Positions 1 through 11,402 of a DNA stretch of 64,000 nucleotides are shown one piece after another; position 1 is the stretch's first letter; each line of letters starts with the position of its first letter. Below the pieces are notes generated by a model. It worked only from the letters and a program-made list of their open reading frames with translations. It searched no databases and was not told the DNA's origin. Source of the stretch: Actinernus sp. WN-2022 (taxonomy: Eukaryota > Cnidaria > Anthozoa > Actiniaria > Actinernidae); contig JAOWCC010000936.1 of NCBI GenBank assembly GCA_030867875.1, forward strand, positions 77,223,032 through 77,287,031, in the 5' to 3' direction. The position numbers and the translations under genes are program-made.

Positions 1-1019
1 CGTAACAGTTATTGTACTGGTTTGGTCTGTTTCTTTACGCTTTCTTCGTCTTTGCCTTCTCTGTACACTAATGATTTCTGTGAAATACCATGACAATGGT
101 AACGCTAAAATTGAACTTGTCTACTGCGATATTCAAACCGAAGATATCGCACCGAAGAGCTAACTTATCGTGGTCTGCGTAGTCCTTCACTGAAGCGCGC
201 AAAATCCATGAACAACATAGCATCGTGTTTCACTATACCTACTGGTCAACATCAAATACTGGAAAAATGACATTCTTAATGACAGATAAGTTAATTGTGT
301 CAACAAACCTCAGTGGGTGCCAGGAAACTTTGAAACCATTTTTCATGGCGTTATAAATGCAAGTTTTGTAGCATGTATTCGAAGCTCCTGTCCCTCTAGA
401 TTTTAATAGATCGGATTGAAAATTGGGATATGGCTATATCAATATGTTGACAAAAAAAGGGTGTCTCGGTTTTTTTATGCGTTGTTTTGTTCTTGAGATA
501 CTTTAATGTTTCGTTCTTCAACCCCTAAAAAAGGTGTTCCGGATCTTTGCAGTTAATTATTTTCGCGACGGAATAAGATATCATTAAACTGAGACACCCT
601 TTTTCAGATCAATCTCTCTACTTTATGAAGGTCGTTTCAGCGCGGATTTCCGTCAAATTCCCGAGGGACAGGAGCTCCAGGTATAAGGTATGGTCAAATT
701 GGATTAAAATCACAATAAATAAAAGAGTATTTACTAATGAGAAAAATCAATCTGTTTTCTAGAATCTATGTTTATTAAGCTTTCAGAAAATATATACTTT
801 GTAGGGGTTTTCTTGAATTTAACGCGCGCAATTGAAAGTTTTCGGGAAGCGCTCTTGAAGGGCTCCTGATACAAGGGCTTCTCTTCAAAAGTTAACATCT
901 CTATGTAGAACTGAGTGTTCAAAGATCAGAACATTCGAGATGATTGTTTGACAGAAAGCGAAAACAAAAACCTGCTACCACAGTTCCCTTAAGTCTTCTT
1001 CTAATCAACTGTGTTACAG
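1..1019 (+). other. intron of the PKDCC-like gene, no exon recognised
   Basis: This must be intronic if the gene continues upstream. I see no kinase N-lobe motif on the + strand. It contains one MITE-like foldback (459-607); the rest shows nothing I can name. Confidence 0.5.
459..607. mobile_element. short foldback MITE
   Basis: About 20-bp terminal inverted repeats: AAAAAGGGTGTCTCGGTTT near 463-486 and its complement AAACTGAGACACCCTTTTTC near 585-605. The interior is non-coding. Only the terminal repeats support it; a target duplication is not clear. Confidence 0.6.
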
Positions 1020-1455
1020 ATATGCTTGGGCTTAGCAAGATTGATAGACTTCATGGAGAATTCGCCCATAGGCTCTCTCATCATAAGAGACTTCAGGCAC
1101 AATCAGTTTGTTCTGGTCAGTGGTGAAATTAAACTTGTTGATATGGATGACGTAGACAACGAGGATCGCGCATGCTCATCAGACACACAATGCTTCGTTG
1201 GTACCTCGAGTAGAAATTGGACGTTACAGTGCCGTGGTGGTCAATGCGTTGGGTTTAACGCTGCAGTAAACATGATAAACATTTGTCTCTATTTTCTGGA
1301 CCATATACTGATCGCTGAGGCACCCCACAAGCTACGGCCGTATATACAGGATATGCTGATTGGCGCACATACATTGAAGATGGACAGTAAGACTCTTGTG
1401 TTGTACTTGGAACGAGTTGTTAAAAGGCTGCAAGACGGACACCACATCGTATTCG
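1020..1455 (+). CDS. PKDCC-like internal exon (kinase C-lobe)
   Basis: A pyrimidine-rich tract and acceptor ttacag end at 1019; the frame is ATA TGC TTG GGC. The exon holds the catalytic-loop and DFG-equivalent motifs and ends TTC G at donor GTAGGC (1456). 436 bases, phase 0 in, phase 1 out. Reading through the donor gives about 14 more non-homologous codons before a stop at 1494-1496, so the donor is preferred. Confidence 0.85.
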
Positions 1456-4400
1456 GTAGGCATATTGCACTTGACGCTTTCTTGGTCTCAGTTTAAAGAG
1501 AAAATATCGTTTGTGTGTAATAAAATATAAAGTCAGTGCTACTTGTGAAGAAAGTTTACCTCGTAAGGGAGGAGGGAGGGAGTTAATGACGAATAGCGGC
1601 ATTTTATCTCAGCAATTTATTATCGGGATACATTGAAGTCAATAAGTTGTATTTCAAGTGTCAATCGAATTGCACCTTCAAGTTTCTTTAAAATAAAACT
1701 ACAAAAATAGCATCCTGAGATAGAAGAGAAATACCATGTGAATGTTCTGATATGCTTTACAAACTACACAAATAACACCCTGAGATAGAAGAGAAATATC
1801 ATGTGAATGTTCTGATATGCTTTTCAAACTACACAAATAACACCCTGAGATAGAAGAGAAATATCATGTGAATGTTCTGATATGCTTTACAAACTACACA
1901 AATAACACCCTGAAATAGAAGATAAATATCATGTGAATGTTCTGATATGCTTTTCAAACTCTTTCGATAAAGGATGGCAAGGGTACAAAAGCGTCAGCTT
2001 ATTCGAGAAACTTGATTTCCGGTTACAGTAAACCGATTTCAAGTTGCTCTAAATTGCTCTTAAAAGCAGTATTTTTCATCCACTTGAATCTTTGCCATCC
2101 GTCATCAAAATTGTCTCAGATTTTCTCCAGTATATCTGGGAAGCATAGTCTGCTAATCTGAGTAGTTATTTTTGTCCGTCCTCGTGAGAAAGGTTGAAGT
2201 GTATATCAGGTCAAATTGTTTTATCATTAATTCTGTATAAAGTGAATAGTTGAATAGCATACTATTCGCGACACTCCCTTTCACGCTCATCAAATAAGAA
2301 TGGGGAAAGGCGACCGTGTTCAAACGGAGTGGAAGTGGCAAGGAAATAGGAAGGGGAGGGGAGGGAAACATGAACACAGCCGCAGAGAAAGAGAGCGTGA
2401 AGGGGAAGGCCGCTATGAGGCATGGCTACCACTGCGGGAGGCTGAATCGCATCTGACATGAACTGCGCGCCTGTTCGCTAGTGGTGTTCTTATTTATACT
2501 CGCATTGAAAGGGACTGGCGCGAGTAGCGTACTATTCGCGACACTCCCTTTCACGCTCATCAAATAAGAATGGGAAAAGGCGACCGCGACAAGGGAATGC
2601 AAGTTATAGGGTCTAAACCCCAAATCCCCAGCGATATACCCATACTTAATAAGCTGACCCCTCGATTACATAATCCCTAACCTAGACACAAACACAACTC
2701 CCAAACTTAACTATAAAGAGGGGGTCGCGAAGGGAAGTGCATTAAATTGTTTAAAGTCTGAGTAGCAGGAAGTGGACGAACGAGTGAGGGAATCATCAGC
2801 CGACAATTAATAATTCAGAGGGGTCTCCAGGACGCAGCACTTGAGCGAGCTTAAATATTAAGAGGCAGTCAGTGCGTTGCGCGAACCAACATGACTCATT
2901 GTGTCGTCTAGCTGACTCCCTGATAAGGCTAATGTGATAGCTGTGCCAGCTCTGAAACTGTGCAAAGTTTCACCTTCGTCGACTCCCGCTTCTTTCAAAT
3001 ACAATCGCAACCGAGATTGTATAGCGGAACCCGTGAGATGACTGTTGACTACCCTCCTTGTGGTGTAGTCGGCTGGGACAGGTAGCCATTAGATGTCCAA
3101 ACCAAGCGTATAAAACAGAAATAGTAGACAAAAGTATAAATACTTGTGCAACTGAGCTGCCATCCCGTGGGTCAGAAATGAAACAAACCAGTAACTCAGA
3201 AAGGGCTATAGGGGAATGGAAAATATAATAAATGAATGCTATACCGCCTAAATGCGCGGGAGGACCCAGGGGATGACAGCCTGAGCGTCAGTAATCCGAC
3301 TAGGGGATTAGTATCCCTTTCAGGCTGCCATAGGGCGTTGAATAAAGGGGCCAACGGAGCAGAAAGGAACAATGGAGCCGACCAAGTAAACAACTGAGGC
3401 AAACAATATCACTATAATGAAAGAGCTAAAAGCCAACGGACAAGGGGAAGCAGATAATAGACCATGCAAGCACTTGTGCAACTGAGCTGCCATCCCGTAG
3501 GTCAGAAATGAAACAAACTAGCAACTCAGAAAGGGCTATAGGGGAATGGAAAATATAATAAATGAATGCTATACCGCCTAAACGCGCAGGAGGACCCAGG
3601 GGATGACAGCCTGAGCGTCAGTAATCCGACCAGGGAATTAGAATCCCTTTCAGGCTGCCATAGGGCGCAGAATAAAGGGGGCAACGGAGCAGAAAGGAAC
3701 AATGGAGCCGACCGAGTAAACAACTGAGGCAAACAATATCACTATAATGAAAGAGCTAAAAGCCAACGTAACGGACAAGGGGAAGCAGATAATTAGACCA
3801 TGCAAACAAATATGACAGGTATGGCAATAAAAGGGCTAAACAACTAAAAAGGATAACTGAAAGCCAGACAATTGTATAACGCATTAAAAACATAAACAAA
3901 TAAGGAATACGAGGGCTGAAAATGCTTCAAAACAGACAAACCATGGCCTAAACAAGTATACTTCGCCAGATGACAACTGAATAAAATGCGAGTCCCAAAT
4001 GCACAATGTGAAACCATGAAAGTGCGATAAACAACTGACCTGCAGATGCCGTGCAGAAACCAAATATAAATATATATACCAGTCCAAAAGCTGGTGCTAA
4101 CCACAAGGAAGGCACGTCTGAATCAATTCGCATAAAACGCATAAGACAGAGTACCAAATAACAATCAACTAGAAACGGCTATAGAAGTGCGCAATAAGCA
4201 AGGCACCGGGACCGACCGCGGGTAAATAATTAAGCCATTACTCAAATCCGTGTTTTCAATCAGGCAAAACACGCACTAGATGACCCGCGTAGAACGAACG
4301 AAATCAGTCTGGTTATAGAAACCCATAACAATCGACTGAAGGCAACAAAATGCATATAAAACAACTATAACTGGTTATACAAGCACAAATCCGTATATGT

Positions 4401-7400
4401 GAGGCCAAGCACGTACAAATTAACTATAACTGGCTGCTCAGCCCTGGCTACTCAGCCCAACGTGCATACAAAACCGTACAGGGGGAGAAAGGGAATTATC
4501 CAGCAACTGCACAAATCCGTATTTGTAAGGCCAAGCACGTACAAATAAACTATAACTGGCTACTCAGCCCAACGTGCACACAAAACCGAACTGGGAGGGA
4601 AAGGGAAGTAGAAAAAGGCAGGGAACCGAGAGGGAAAGCGAAGATAAATAAGGGAATACGAAATAAAGATTAAAACCTGAAGCTGAGCTGGCGGCTGGTC
4701 AGGAGGATTAGGGTCAGGACGAGGCAGGAGTTCTTGTGCAGCAACGACTCTATCCAAAAGAGGACGACTGCACCGCCTTGGGCTGCACGTTGGACTTGTA
4801 ATTGAGCCATGGTCGTGGAGAACAGACTGCGGAGCTAGCTGAAACGCATTTGACATGAACTGCGCCTGTTCGCTAGTGGTGTTCTTATTTATACTCGCAT
4901 TGAAAGGGACTGGCGCGAACAGTAGAATATTTCTTGATTTGAGTGTTTCGTCTATGAGTTATAGAGGTTTCTATTTCCAATATGCTTAATGACGTGACGT
5001 AAATTCGTGAATTTACTTTCATTTCTTTTTCCTTTTGAATGAAACTGTTTTAAGATTTTGACAAAATACTGTTTGTAATATCACTGATATTATCTTCAAA
5101 TATAACGTGTTTACAAAAGGTCATTTATCTCTACCAGTTTGTTTTGTATAATAAATGAAAACCGGTTTTACGTCACCGGCTTGAATATATTATAAATAAA
5201 GACCTCTATAACTCATGGATGCAACACTCAAATCTAGAAATATTCTACTATTCACTTGATGAAGAATCAATAATACTGATAACAATGTTTGACCTGATCC
5301 CTTTAAAGAATAGGACTCTTTTCGCTGAACCCCAATTTATATTTCAGATCCAAGAAATCTGGAAAAATACATGTTTGTTCCCGAGTCGGATTTTCCCGCC
5401 CTTCACGACTACTACTGCGATTATTCGCGTTCCATGTCGTCGTGTGAGATGGCAGTGTATAGCCTGGACGAGGCTAAGTACAAGTGCAGCCAGGACTCTA
5501 CATGTAGAGCGTTCGTAGTCACCAGTGCCAAGACGTGGATCGGTGAGTAAGGGGAGATATCTCCTGATTAACATATTCATATGACGTCATGACATTGCCG
5601 TCATGTTGATGGACGTTAACAAGAGTGATTACTCATTACCTTCCATTATTAGTTTACTACCGTTTTCATTGCTGCGCGATGGCGCGATACCAAAGTCGCG
5701 ACGTATAGTTTGCATTAGACTTGCTGTCAATCATAAAGAGTGGGAGGGGCTAATCAATGGAGGTAGCAACCATTATCCCACTGCTTTGAGGTGTCGAGTT
5801 ATATACTAAATATCTACTAGACGTTGCATGTGGAGAAACATTCGGGGAGCGCAAGACATCTTGACGGTAAGTGTACAATTGTTCAACTTTCGTTCGGTGT
5901 GCTGTGATGATTGAGAACGATGTACAGAAACGAATCAAACATCGCATTTTTACCGTCAAGATGCCTTTGCTCTCTCCGATCACGATGGCTAATCAATCGA
6001 GACATTTTTGGCGTTAAATCTTTCGAATTTTCCGCACAAATGTTTTCCCGTGATGGGTAAAGTCAGGTATTTTTTGAATGATTACAGTCGATTTCACATA
6101 ACTTTTGATGTTGACAAACTTGGGAACTTCGTAACCAACTTCGTACCAATCGTCAAAAGTTATGTGAAATCGACTGGAAATCATCGCCGATCAAGTATAT
6201 AACTGTCCACCTGAAAGCAGTGGTATAACTACCACCAACCATATCTTTGAGATCAAATACTGAGTTCGAACTGACTTATCGCCATTCATTTTATTAATAG
6301 TTCGTAAGTAAGATATTAGCCCCTTCCACTTTGTATGATTGACAGCAGCTTAATGCAAACTGCAGGTCGCTACTTCGGTCTCGCGCCATCGCGTAGCAAT
6401 GAAAACGGTGGTAATGACATTTGTACCGAGGATGGTTCCATACATACATACATACATAATTTATTTAGTAATGCAGGTCAATAATGGCAACATTACAGCA
6501 GATGTGAACTTAGTTAAAATACTAAAACTACCCTATCTTATCTATATGATTGTATACATTAATAAGTAAAAAAGTTTAAATTTAGGTAAAAGATAATAAT
6601 AGTGAAAACCTAAAAAGACTAATACAACGATGAGGTCAGCGGTAATCAATAATATATATAATTCTCTAGGTCTTTATTTTTGTTCATACAAGTTCCTTTT
6701 ATCAAAGAGATCTGTTTTAATGTTTTATTATTGTTCTTGAGAGCTTTTTTAAAATGCTCCATCTTATTAATTTCACGTGTCTTTTTATCAAGACTGTTCC
6801 ATTCAATGTTCGAACTCCAACCAACGATTAGAATATTCTTTCAAGATTCTTTTTAATCCAGGTTATTTCACATGGTTCTGTTTCCTTTGTTCCTTCAGGG
6901 GAATACACTCTCATATTGTCACATCACACCTCAGTTTCTTTGTTCTTTTCCGGGGAATATTATCTTCCCCTTGCATTTTAACAATGATTTGATATATATT
7001 CTCCTTGCATTTTAACAATGATTTGATATATATTCCCCTTGCATTTTAACAATGCTTTGATATATATTCGCCTTGCATTTTAACAATGCTTTGATATATC
7101 TTCCCCTTGCATTTTAACAATGCTTTGATATATATTCCCCTTGCATTTTAACAATGCTTTGATATATATTCCCCTTGCATTTTAACAATGCTTTGATATA
7201 TATTCCCCTTGCATTTTAACAATGCTTTGATATATATTCCCCTTGCATTTCTTTGATATATATTCCCCTTGCATTTTAACAATGCTTTGATATATCTTCC
7301 CCTTGCATTTTAACAATGCTTTGATATATATTCGCCTTGCATTTTAACAATGCTTTGATATATATTCCCCTTGCATTTTAACAATGCTTTGATATATATT

Positions 7401-10305
7401 CCCCTTGCATTTTAATTTATATTCCCCTCGACTTATTGCCTCACACTTTTCCTAGTACATGAATAATTAATGAGTATTTTGTCCATCAGTTGAAGCAAAT
7501 CAGTGACGTGCATTCTCCTTTATACCCGATAAAACGTACTAAGGGTCTTTATACGATTTTCACTGTACAAGTGTGGCCCTATATAAAACTTCATGGTTGA
7601 GGCCTTTTTCCTTTGTTCATGCAACAGGAAAAAAGGCCTCAACCATGAAGTTTTATATAGGGCCACACTTGTACAGTGAAAATGGTACATGAAGACCCTC
7701 TTAGTCAATCCTCATGAAACCAAGGACTTAACCGTGAATCTTTATAAAGACCCTCACTCGTACAGTGAAAGTCCTTAAAAAGACCCTTACGGAAATCTCA
7801 GTTCTTAAAGGAGCTCATTCAACCAAGATGCATTGCGAGCTCAAATTTCTCGATCGGCCATTTTCGGGGCCCCCGATAATGGCTCTGGAGAGCTTCTTGA
7901 AACAAATCCTTTTCCATCGGTCTCACAGGGGCATACCAGTTGATTACTTATAGGGGAAAATGTTCCTTATTTATTAGCTTTTGTGTTCAGTCATATATTT
8001 CCGAATTTTCACCTGCCAGGGGAAATATTGAACGTACTCTGGGAGTCGCCTTTGGTCAGTGAAATTATTACTAGAGCCTGTACTGGAGTTAGCCGACTGG
8101 TTGATCGTAATTCCTACAGTTTAACCAAACCAGGGCCTTTCTACATTGGCTTGATCGGCCCGCAGACCTAAATGACAAGAAATTTAAAGGTCACTGAGAA
8201 GAGCTGAGCCTTTTGCTTATCATTATCGGACACTTACAACATTTAAAGCAAATTGCTTTGACTGAAGACTCGAGTACGCGGTACACGCGCGGTACATGCA
8301 AGATTACAAATCTCGCAGTTTCTCTCTTAGTCTTATAGTCTTGGTTTTCGCTCAATGTACATGGACAACGCTGAGACAATTAAAGTAAGTAAAAGTGAAA
8401 TGTTGTGTTGATATCTGCATGAGCGGCTGTAAAGTGGAAACCTATTTTATAAATGTTTCTTTGCTGATGAATATAAAACTTCAAGTTCAATCAAGTGCCG
8501 CTGGGCGCTCAGAAAACTGATTGATCGAATTTTTTTACCCAGTATATCCAATGTACGATTAACGGAAGTCAAGGGGCTTTTAAAATGACACAAACCGGCT
8601 GAAATTCAGGCTAACAAACAATAACATTTATACGGATTCGATTCCTCAAATTTGATTTAAAATTTGCATATTACACATTGGCGAGTCAAAATGTGGTGTG
8701 GAGAACGCACGGACCTTGAACACAAATAGAATGTGGCAAACAGTATAGTACTTCAACATTTCAAACCAGCATTTTGGCAGGGACAACCTAGCTCCTTTCT
8801 TTCGACTACACGTTCTTGCATGCACAAGCCTAGAAAGGAAAGAACTCTAAATGTATAACGCTATCGTAGAATTGATTAATTTCCTTGCCACACGATCTGC
8901 ATCGCTGGAACTTGGTCCAGAAGTTGGACAAGTTGGTTCGCTACTGATCGAGCATGAGATCGATGGCTAGCATCACGTCGAGGAATTTTGATCGAAGAAC
9001 CGTAGTAATTCCGCTCATTCTATTATATTTCTTCAAGTATAAAGGCAATAGATCTCCCCGCCGATCTCGGCCATTCAGTTCAACTCGTAAACTCTATTTA
9101 TAAACAGCCCGATATCACATTTTCTGATTGGCAGCTGTCCGATTTCAAGTAGTTTCCCGTATGAAAACAATAACAGTGACTCGCAATGCATCTTGGTTGA
9201 ATGAGCTCCTTTAAGATGAGACTCGTGGTTGCTCAACCAACGGTCTAAGTGCAATGACTCGAGGAGCTCGAAGACACTTAGGCCCCTTGGCTCACAGTTA
9301 TTTATACGCAACCGGCCTAACATTATGGGACCCACATTTTCGCTCCGTATTCCAACTGCGCATGTCAGTGACGCACGACGTAGCTATAAACAAATAAATC
9401 TTCGCTTTTCATCTAAATTTCTGAAAATTATTATCTTTTAGAAGTAACGTTTTTGAAGCTGTTTAATAAACTCGCAGCACGTGTTTTATCAGGTCTAAAA
9501 CTGCGCCCTCGAGTTTTAAACCTGGTAAAACACTGCTGCTCGTTTATTAAACTATACTTAGAACTACGTCCTGAGTGGCACTCGATCCCTCGGTTCACTG
9601 TACTATAAGCTTCGTTGGTTGAAAGAACCGAGAAAAACAATGATAAGCCTATGAATGGAAATTCATGCAACCAGGCAAACATGCTTCCTAATTATTTATG
9701 AAAAGAGATATTGTCGGTTGCGTGTAAAACCTCGCCATTGTGAAATATAAGCCATTTATCGGCCTTCCGCTCGAGAGTATGTGATTTATTTACCTCATGC
9801 ATCACCCTTGGGCTGCGCCCCTCGGTGAATGGATCACATAGCCCCTAGCTTCTGGCCAATAACCCTGGCATATAAACAGTGCATGGCCTAGAATAATTTT
9901 ACTTAACCATCAAAAACATACTGGACGATCAGATGATACGTTGTTGTCTTTAAATTTATTTTGACCATTATAGATGCGAACTGTTAAACATTTTGTTTGA
10001 TGGGTCAAGAAAAAACACTAACAGGTTCAGTGCCTGATAAATGAACCTAACGAATTTCATTTTGTTTTGTAAGGGATATCACTGAACTATAGATGACGAA
10101 AAGGTGCAGCCGTTGTGAAATAATCTCGATCTCGAACTGCAAATCGTTTGACCATATCATCTTCTCGTGTCAGAAGCAGAGACAGAGTAAAAGTAACTTT
10201 CTTTCTTGTACCAATGCAGGTTACACGATCATTTACCTGAAAAACGACATCACTGGGATACGTTACAGCAAGAATACGTCGGTATTCCTGAAGAATAAAG
10301 AATGA
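1020..10305 (+). CDS. PKDCC/VLK-like secreted protein kinase, 3' part of gene (5' exons outside window)
   Basis: Three exons join in frame: 1020-1455, 5348-5542 and 10220-10305. Junctions are AG/GT and phases agree (exon 1 ends one base into a codon, exon 2 starts two bases into it and ends phase 1, exon 3 completes a Gly codon). The product matches my memory of the vertebrate vertebrate-lonesome-kinase (PKDCC) C-terminal half: a stretch beginning ICLGLARLIDFMENSPIGSL, the catalytic-loop-like RDFRHNQFVLV, the metal-binding DFG equivalent VDMDD, then a Cys-rich tail (CDYSRSMSSC, CSQDSTCRAFVV, TWIG) and a short C-terminus ending KNKE. VLK family members are secretory-pathway or extracellular tyrosine kinases. 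The N-lobe and signal peptide must lie upstream of base 1. Both introns (3.9 and 4.7 kb) are almost entirely mobile DNA. Orthology to PKDCC rather than to another FAM69/DIPK-type kinase is likely but not proven. Confidence 0.85.
1696..1960 (+). repeat. 65-bp tandem repeat, four copies
   Basis: Units start AAACTACA at 1696, 1761, 1826 and 1891, exactly 65 bases apart, with a few substitutions (the first unit is most diverged). Each contains ATCATGTGAATGTTCTGATA. Intronic minisatellite in the PKDCC-like gene. Confidence 0.9.
2262..2524. mobile_element. short TIR element A, TA target duplication
   Basis: The left end begins CTATTCGCGACACTCCCTTT after TA (2260-2261); the right end finishes GAAAGGGACTGGCGCGAG before TA (2525-2526). 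The two ends are imperfect inverted copies of about 45 bp. 263 bp, no coding capacity. It shares both ends with the larger element immediately downstream, so it looks like an internally deleted copy of the same family. Confidence 0.65.
2532..4922. mobile_element. long non-autonomous TIR element B, TA target duplication
   Basis: Same left end (CTATTCGCGACACTCC at 2532) and same right end (CTCGCATTGAAAGGGACTGG, ending 4922) as element A, again flanked by TA. 2.39 kb. It contains a 330-bp direct tandem duplication (3142-3806) and a roughly 125-bp duplication (about 4395-4610, sharing AACTATAACTGGCT). Short ORFs on the - strand are duplicated with the repeats and resemble no transposase. TA duplication plus TIRs suggests a Tc1/mariner-type or similar mobiliser, which is inference. 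Confidence 0.6.
3142..3806. repeat. 330-bp tandem duplication inside element B
   Basis: ACTTGTGCAACTGAGCTGCC starts at 3142 and again at 3472. The units agree over their full length with scattered substitutions and a 6-base insertion near 3765. Confidence 0.9.
4925..5245. mobile_element. 321-bp foldback MITE, TA target duplication
   Basis: About 55-bp terminal inverted repeats: GAATATTTCTTGATTTGAGT at the left and its near-complement ending at 5245, each continuing into CTATGAGTTATAGAGGT. Flanked by TA at 4923-4924 and 5246-5247; the left TA is shared with the right end of element B. It ends about 100 bp before PKDCC-like exon 2. Confidence 0.75.
5348..5542 (+). CDS. PKDCC-like internal exon (Cys-rich tail)
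   Basis: Acceptor atttcag ends at 5347; donor is CG/GTGAGT at 5543. 195 bases in a single open frame. Translation runs from PRNLEKYMFVPESDFP to SAKTWIG and includes four cysteines in the pattern of the VLK tail. The longer frame starting at 5219 is a different frame and is a shadow. Confidence 0.85.
5610..6440. mobile_element. large foldback element
   Basis: About 140-bp arms at 5621-5760 and 6301-6440 are inverted copies (shared CCGTTTTCATTGCT, GCGATGGCGCGA, GTTTGCATTA, CTGTCAATCAT). Inside are a shorter inverted pair (ACATCTTGACGGTAA near 5857 and TTTTTACCGTCAAGATG near 5947) and a third palindrome at 6084-6181 (GTCGATTTCACATAACTTTT and its complement). No coding region. Confidence 0.75.
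6443..6830 (-). mobile_element. LINE 3' end fragment (CR1/L2-like)
   Basis: On the - strand 6700-6830 reads IEWNSLDKKTREINKMEHFK, the usual C-terminal signature of animal LINE reverse transcriptases (WN-x-L, FK near the end). The element ends at 6443 with TAAATTATG and TATG repeats, a typical LINE 3' tail. Only the last ~45 codons and the 3' UTR remain. Confidence 0.7.
6958..7420 (+). repeat. 34-bp tandem repeat, about 13-14 copies
   Basis: The unit CTTTGATATATATTCCCCTT + GCATTTTAACAATG is repeated head to tail. Variants (TTCGCC, TCTTCC, TTCTCC) recur, one unit lacks 8 bases (near 7250), and a cluster of variants appears twice in the same order, suggesting block duplication. Confidence 0.95.
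7451..9560. mobile_element. hairpin-ended composite repeat, copy 1 (interrupted)
   Basis: The left part (7451-7804) and right part (9215-9560) match 36985-37622, where they are contiguous. The left part holds a long palindrome at about 7545-7690 (GGCCCTATATAAAACTTCAT and complement); the right part ends with a hairpin at 9470-9550 (GTTTTATCAGGTCTAAAAC / TTTTAAACCTGGTAAAAC). Interrupted at 7809-9210 by a separate insertion. Confidence 0.75.
7809..9210. mobile_element. 1.40-kb TIR element inserted at TTAA
   Basis: TIRs of about 30 bp: AGGAGCTCATTCAACCAAGA at 7809 and its complement TCTTGGTTGAATGAGCTCCT ending 9210. Flanking TTAA is duplicated (7805-7808, 9211-9214). The related uninterrupted copy near 37280 shows the joined target. 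TTAA duplication is the hallmark of piggyBac-type and Kolobok-type elements; no transposase is present, so this is a non-autonomous member. Confidence 0.8.
9561..10219 (+). other. remaining intron 2 sequence of PKDCC-like gene
   Basis: No coding exon, tandem repeat or clear TIR seen. The frame open before the acceptor at 10219 is intronic. Confidence 0.4.
10220..10305 (+). CDS. PKDCC-like terminal exon
   Basis: Acceptor caatgcag ends at 10219. The exon completes Gly and reads YTIIYLKNDITGIRYSKN and then TSVFLKNKE before TGA at 10303-10305, which aligns in length and character with the VLK C-terminus (hydrophobic strand, KN/KT, Asn-Thr near the end). Overlapping AATAAA motifs lie about 200 bases downstream (10503-10518) and could serve polyadenylation. 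Confidence 0.75.
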
Positions 10306-11402
10306 TTTATAGAAAGAATGCGCTGAACAAAGGTGGAACACTTTGGTGAAGTATCAAATGCCGAACGTCACGACGAGACCTGGAAACCAAATGTGACTAC
10401 GCATGCGCTCCAGGGCGCATTTGGTTCGAATGCTCGCAGTAAGAATTGAAAAGGGTTGAAGGGCAATCTGGTTCCTAACCAGGCTCTCTCTTTTCCACTA
10501 AACAAATAAATAAATAAAAGAAGGGGGAGGGAGGGAAAGAAGAGCCTGATAACACAAATGCCGCTTATCGAGTCGTTTTCCGCCGCCTATCACGAATCGT
10601 GTCATGCATTTTGCGTGTGCCATCCAAACTGTAATCAACTGCGCTCGCCAGAAGTCGCACGTTTGAATGTACGAACCAATCAGAATACCGCAATTGTGTC
10701 TCGACCAATCAGAAAAAAGACCAGAATTTGGTCTGTTTACTCGCACATCAGCAAGTATATCAGGCCGTCCTTTCCCTTCTCTCCCTTCTCCGCGCGCGCT
10801 GTGAATTCATAGGAAAGGAGGGCATGATGCAGGTTATCTGGTTCCCAGAACGAGATTGGTTCAGGGGCCGGTTGTATAAACATTAGATAGATCACGATTT
10901 TCTCTCGTTTGCCGTTTCTACGTGAAGGTGAACTGTTGTGAACGTTCAGGGAATTCTTTTCCATTTTGCCATTAATCTCTGCAAGTTTGAAAGTACGTGG
11001 ATTTCTGTGTGTCTGTGTGTGTGTTTTTCTGTATGTCCGGTCACGTAAGAAAGTGAGCACGTGAGCTAGCGAGCTGGGAGGATACAAAGTGCAGGTTGAG
11101 GTTGACAGTTTTCGGTTGATAAATGAAATAAATTTATGGGCATGGCTTTTTGGCGATCGCTGGTTCTGCAAGACACCACATTATCCTTCGCAGCCGTTCC
11201 GTAATCGTATGCCAAATGGTTCGTTCTTATTGATGTAGAGGGAGCCGTTATGGGGCCTTCCCAAGACAGGGCCATTGAATAAACCAGGCCCGAATTGGAA
11301 TTTAGTTTTTTTTATAGCATAAAGAAAGAAGTTTGACCTTTGGCGAAACCCGAGCTCAATTTCAACTCGCATACGATCGATCGCGCATATGCGTGCCTAT
11401 AC
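10306..11402. other. intergenic region with CCAAT-like boxes
   Basis: Two ACCAATCAG boxes lie 37 bp apart (10674 and 10711 regions), followed by pyrimidine runs (10768-10795). A weak inverted pair ACCAAATG...CATTTGGT sits near 10387-10434. A 144-codon - strand frame (10737-11171) has no family resemblance. I cannot assign a gene. Confidence 0.35.

Larger units (their letters stand above)
2204..5293. mobile_element. outer foldback arms enclosing three nested elements
   Basis: An imperfect inverted pair of about 45 bp (ATCAGGTCAAA...AAGTGAATAG at 2204-2249 and CTATTCACTT...TTTGACCTGAT at 5248-5293) brackets three further TIR elements. It may be an older MITE into which later elements inserted at TA dinucleotides. 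The arms match only imperfectly. Confidence 0.4.

Noticed and set aside
614..711. Possible extra PKDCC-like exon (acceptor near 614, donor-like GTATAAGG near 682)
   Set aside because: The short translation has no resemblance to the kinase N-lobe.
5219..5518. 99-codon plus-strand ORF overlapping PKDCC-like exon 2
   Set aside because: Wrong frame; begins in the MITE. The homologous frame is the one used for the exon.
6958..7420. CRISPR-like regular repeats
   Set aside because: No unique spacers; it is a direct minisatellite in a eukaryotic intron.
10737..11171. 144-codon minus-strand ORF
   Set aside because: Low-complexity Thr/His/Arg stretches, no domain, no splice or promoter support; probably chance.
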